A DNA stretch of 7,360 nt from an uncultured Atopobium sp. (lineage in GTDB: Bacteria > Actinomycetota > Coriobacteriia > Coriobacteriales > Atopobiaceae): the NCBI GenBank assembly GCA_937926845.1, contig CALBBS010000179.1, forward strand, positions 1-7,360, given 5' to 3'. Shown one piece after another: positions 5,251 to 7,360 of this stretch. The position numbers and the translations under genes are program-made. Under the pieces are notes generated by a model. That model was not told the origin of the DNA. It did no database searches and saw only the letters and a list, made by a program, of their open reading frames with translations. Within the stretch, counting starts at the first letter, position 1; each line of letters starts with the position of its first letter.

Positions 5251-7144
5251 GAGAAGTCACCTCACCTTCCTGGGACTGGTTTTCATCAACACTTTGTTTA
5301 TTCTGTGAGAAGTACACCTCGCGGTAGATTGGGTTATCTTTTAGGAGTTCTTTATGTGTACCAATGGCATTAATGCGGCCGTTATCCAGAACAATAATCT
5401 TGTCAGATTCTTCAATACTGGATGTACGCTGAGCAATGATGATCTTGGTAGTATCGGGTAGATAATTCTTGAGACCCGCGCGAATCAAAGAATCAGTCTT
5501 TGTATCAACAGCGCTGGTAGAATCATCAAGAATCAGTACTTTTGGTCGCCTGAGCAGTGCACGTGCAATGCAGAGGCGCTGTTTCTGGCCACCAGAAACA
5601 TTATTGCCACCCTGCTCAATATGAGTCTCATACTTATCTGGGAAGGTTTGAACAAAACTATCTGCTTGAGCAAGTTTGGCTGCCTCAAGAATCTCTTCAT
5701 CGGTAGCGTCAGGGTTACCCCAGAGAAGATTTTCTTTAATAGTGCCGCTAAAGAGTACATTTTTCTGAAGAACCATAGCAACAGCGCTTCGAAGGGTGTC
5801 GATGTCGTATTCTCTGACGTCATGTCCACCAACAGAAACGCTACCAGTAGTTACGTCATATAGACGAGGAATAAGCTGAACCAATGTGGACTTAGCAGAG
5901 CCAGTACCACCGATGATGCCAATGACCTCACCAGAGTTAATGTGAAGGTTTACGTCAGACAGGGCTTCTCGTCCCTCTGGTCCAGAATAGGAGAATCCAA
6001 CGTTTTCAAAATCAATAGATCCATCAGCAACCTCGGTAAGAGGGTTTTCTGGGTTGTTAATGGTGGAAGTTGCAAGTAATACCTCACAGATACGACGAGC
6101 ACCTTCTTCTGCGATGATGATCATGGCAAAAACAAAGGAGAGCATCATAAGCGACATGAGCATCATAAAGCCATAGGTGATAAGGGAAGAAAGCTGGCCA
6201 ACACCAAAGGCAGTACCCTGAGAAGAGACAATAAGGTAAGAGCCAAAGTAAAGAATCAAAACAAAGAGAACATAAATAGTAAAGTTCATAAAAGGAGAGT
6301 TCAGAGCCATAAGTCTTTCGGCGGCTGTGAAGTCTTCTCGCAGCTCTTCTGAAGCTTTATTAAATTTTTGACGTTCAAAGTCTTCATTTACAAAGGACTT
6401 AACAACACGAATGCCAGCAAGGTTCTCTTCAGCAGACTCATTGAGGGCGTCGTATCTCTTGAATACCTTCTTAAAGATAGGAATGACTCTAGAGATAATC
6501 AAATACAGTCCAATTCCCAACAGAGGCATGACTGCAACAAATATAACTGCAAGCCAACCGCCCATAATAAAGCCTGCGATAAAGGCCGAGATAAACATAA
6601 ATGGTGCGCGTACAGCCATACGAATGAGCATCATAAATGCCATTTGTACGTTAGAAATATCCGTAGTAAGACGTGTTACCAACGAAGACGAAGAAAAGGC
6701 ATCAATGGTGGTAAACGAGAACTTCTGAATATTGCGGAACATATCACGACGTAGATTGCGAGCAAATCCAGTTGATGCTTTGGCAACAGAAATGCCAGAA
6801 AGCGTACCAAAAAGCAACGACAACATTGCCATAGCGGTAAGGATAAGCCCAGACTGAATAACAGTGTTCAGGTCCGCTCCTGTGCGAAGGGTGTCGACAA
6901 GAGCAGCTGTTTTAAAAGGAATGAGAATCTCTAAGATAGTCTCTATTAAGACAAAAACCGGGGTGAGAATGGTATCTCTTTTGAACTCACCAATGCTTTT
7001 AGCAAGAACGACGGCAATCTCTTTAAACGATAAATTGCTGACATCTACAATACCCGTTAGGGCAGAAGGAACCATGGAAGTCTCTGCTTCAGATAATTCA
7101 ACCATGTTTTCAAGTTCTTCAGTTGAGGTTGCTTCTTCTAACAT
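5243..7144 (-). CDS. ABC exporter half-transporter, degenerate-site subunit of a heterodimer
   Basis: A 633-residue membrane and ATPase half-transporter. About 55 residues of acidic, cytosolic N-terminal extension precede the first helix. Hydrophobic segments lie near 60-83, 97-118, 178-198, 200-221, 284-305 and 320-345, giving six helices. The nucleotide-binding domain shows A-loop Tyr386, Walker A GGTGSAKST (412-420, Lys418), Q-loop Gln460, a canonical VSGGQ signature (516-520), Walker B VLILD (536-540), D-loop SAVD (544-547) and an H-loop position held by Gln572. The Walker B Asp is followed by Asp541 instead of the catalytic Glu, and His is replaced by Gln, so this subunit's own ATP site should hydrolyse poorly. 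Its good signature completes the partner's active site. Walker A also has Ala417 where Gly is usual. This matches LmrC/BmrC-type subunits. AAGGGAG at 7152-7158 lies 7 bases before the ATG, within the end of the marR-like gene, whose stop overlaps this start by 7 bases. Confidence 0.93.
   Translation of the reverse strand: MLEEATSTEELENMVELSEAETSMVPSALTGIVDVSNLSFKEIAVVLAKSIGEFKRDTILTPVFVLIETILEILIPFKTAALVDTLRTGADLNTVIQSGLILTAMAMLSLLFGTLSGISVAKASTGFARNLRRDMFRNIQKFSFTTIDAFSSSSLVTRLTTDISNVQMAFMMLIRMAVRAPFMFISAFIAGFIMGGWLAVIFVAVMPLLGIGLYLIISRVIPIFKKVFKRYDALNESAEENLAGIRVVKSFVNEDFERQKFNKASEELREDFTAAERLMALNSPFMNFTIYVLFVLILYFGSYLIVSSQGTAFGVGQLSSLITYGFMMLMSLMMLSFVFAMIIIAEEGARRICEVLLATSTINNPENPLTEVADGSIDFENVGFSYSGPEGREALSDVNLHINSGEVIGIIGGTGSAKSTLVQLIPRLYDVTTGSVSVGGHDVREYDIDTLRSAVAMVLQKNVLFSGTIKENLLWGNPDATDEEILEAAKLAQADSFVQTFPDKYETHIEQGGNNVSGGQKQRLCIARALLRRPKVLILDDSTSAVDTKTDSLIRAGLKNYLPDTTKIIIAQRTSSIEESDKIIVLDNGRINAIGTHKELLKDNPIYREVYFSQNKQSVDENQSQEGEVTSHE
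5257..5263 (-). promoter_or_regulatory. Ribosome binding site of the downstream ABC gene, inside the upstream gene
   Basis: The minus strand reads GAGGTGA at 5263-5257, with GAGGTG ending 7-8 bases before the ATG at 5248-5250. It lies within the last codons of the upstream ABC gene, so ribosomes finishing that gene could restart here. This supports near-equal production of the two subunits. Confidence 0.75.
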
Positions 7145-7360
7145 GCCGCTTCTCCCTTCTCTTCTCTGTTAATTGTGTCCCAATGTGCAACTAAACGATC
7201 TAGATATGCGCAAAACGTAACTTTTTCTTCATCAGAAAGAACAGACAAAGCTTGCGCTTCAAATGATCTAATAGATTCTTGAGCCTCTTTTGCCTGTTTA
7301 CGACCTTCTTTTGTTAGTGAAAGAAGCGTTTGTCTGCGGTCTTTGTCTACACGAGTACGC
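7138..7360 (-). CDS. MarR-family transcriptional regulator, C-terminal part only
   Basis: An open frame enters from the right edge and stops with TAG at 7138-7140, giving 73 visible residues. It begins RTRVDKDRRQTLLSLTKEG. This is the classic MarR-family wing: a D-x-R hairpin, then hydrophobics, then LT-x-x-G leading into a long helix. A helical dimerisation segment follows (about visible residues 19-66, with LSDEEK at 41-46), ending in a short polar tail. MarR proteins are dimeric winged-helix DNA-binding proteins. They often repress an adjacent efflux operon and release DNA when they bind a small phenolic or drug-like ligand. Position directly upstream of, and overlapping, two ABC exporter genes fits a self-regulated efflux operon. 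The recognition helix, start codon and promoter lie outside the window, so ligand and operator cannot be judged. It is cut by the window edge, not truncated biologically. Confidence 0.85.
   Translation of the reverse strand, partial: RTRVDKDRRQTLLSLTKEGRKQAKEAQESIRSFEAQALSVLSDEEKVTFCAYLDRLVAHWDTINREEKGEAAC
7152..7158 (-). promoter_or_regulatory. Ribosome binding site of the first ABC gene, inside the MarR-like gene
   Basis: AAGGGAG on the minus strand, 7 bases before the ATG at 7142-7144. It confirms that start codon over the alternatives and lies within the final codons of the regulator gene, consistent with one polycistronic message and coupled translation. Confidence 0.75.

Noticed and set aside
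6368..6754. Plus-strand frames antisense to the membrane domain of the degenerate ABC subunit
   Set aside because: Low-complexity polar translations produced by the complement of hydrophobic codons; no start signals.
7198..7205. ATCTAGAT palindrome near the right edge
   Set aside because: It lies within the MarR coding sequence and is only 8 bp; chance is likely and the operon promoter is outside the window.
1..7360. Defence system, CRISPR array, insertion sequence or tRNA/rRNA gene
   Set aside because: No evenly spaced repeats, transposase motifs, terminal inverted repeats or RNA gene signatures were seen; gaps between genes are short and explained by hairpins and promoter-like sequence.

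Overview
This 7.36 kb window is bacterial chromosomal DNA of moderate GC content, densely coding, with strong GGAGG-type ribosome binding sites. It carries no RNA genes, insertion sequences or CRISPR array. The ABC transporter pair, the overlapping gene ends and the general protein style suggest a Gram-positive anaerobe. My best guess is the Coriobacteriia (Atopobium/Lancefieldella/Olsenella relatives). That is an impression from protein style, not a demonstrated placement.

Layout. Positions 1-108 are non-coding and hold two hairpins, read on the minus strand after the first gene. Positions 109-2376/2379 (minus) encode a large soluble protein of about 755 residues. I do not recognise its N-terminal two thirds; its C-terminal third looks like TPR-type helical repeats. 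A 132-135 bp AT-rich divergent intergenic region follows, with two overlapping perfect or near-perfect palindromes that look like an operator. Positions 2512-3261 (plus) encode a HAD-superfamily phosphatase with all four catalytic motifs; its true start is uncertain. A 14-bp perfect hairpin at 3281-3314 is a bidirectional terminator between this gene and the convergent operon to its right.

The right half (3334-7360, minus) is one operon read right to left. It starts with a MarR-family regulator whose N-terminal half lies beyond the window. Two ABC half-transporters of 633 and 638 residues follow, and all three reading frames overlap at their ends by 7-8 bases. The two ABC proteins are complementary. 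The first has a degenerate ATPase site (Asp for the Walker B Glu, Gln for the H-loop His) but a good signature motif. The second has the intact Glu and His but an altered LSQGQ signature. This is the pattern of a heterodimeric type IV ABC exporter (LmrCD/BmrCD/TM287-288 class), probably a MarR-controlled drug or toxic-compound efflux pump.

The window looks like ordinary core or near-core sequence. The points most worth a second look are the unrecognised 755-residue protein, the overlapping palindromes in front of it, and the hairpin pair at the left edge, one of which buries a perfect AGGAGG sequence. I saw no convincing new multi-gene system.
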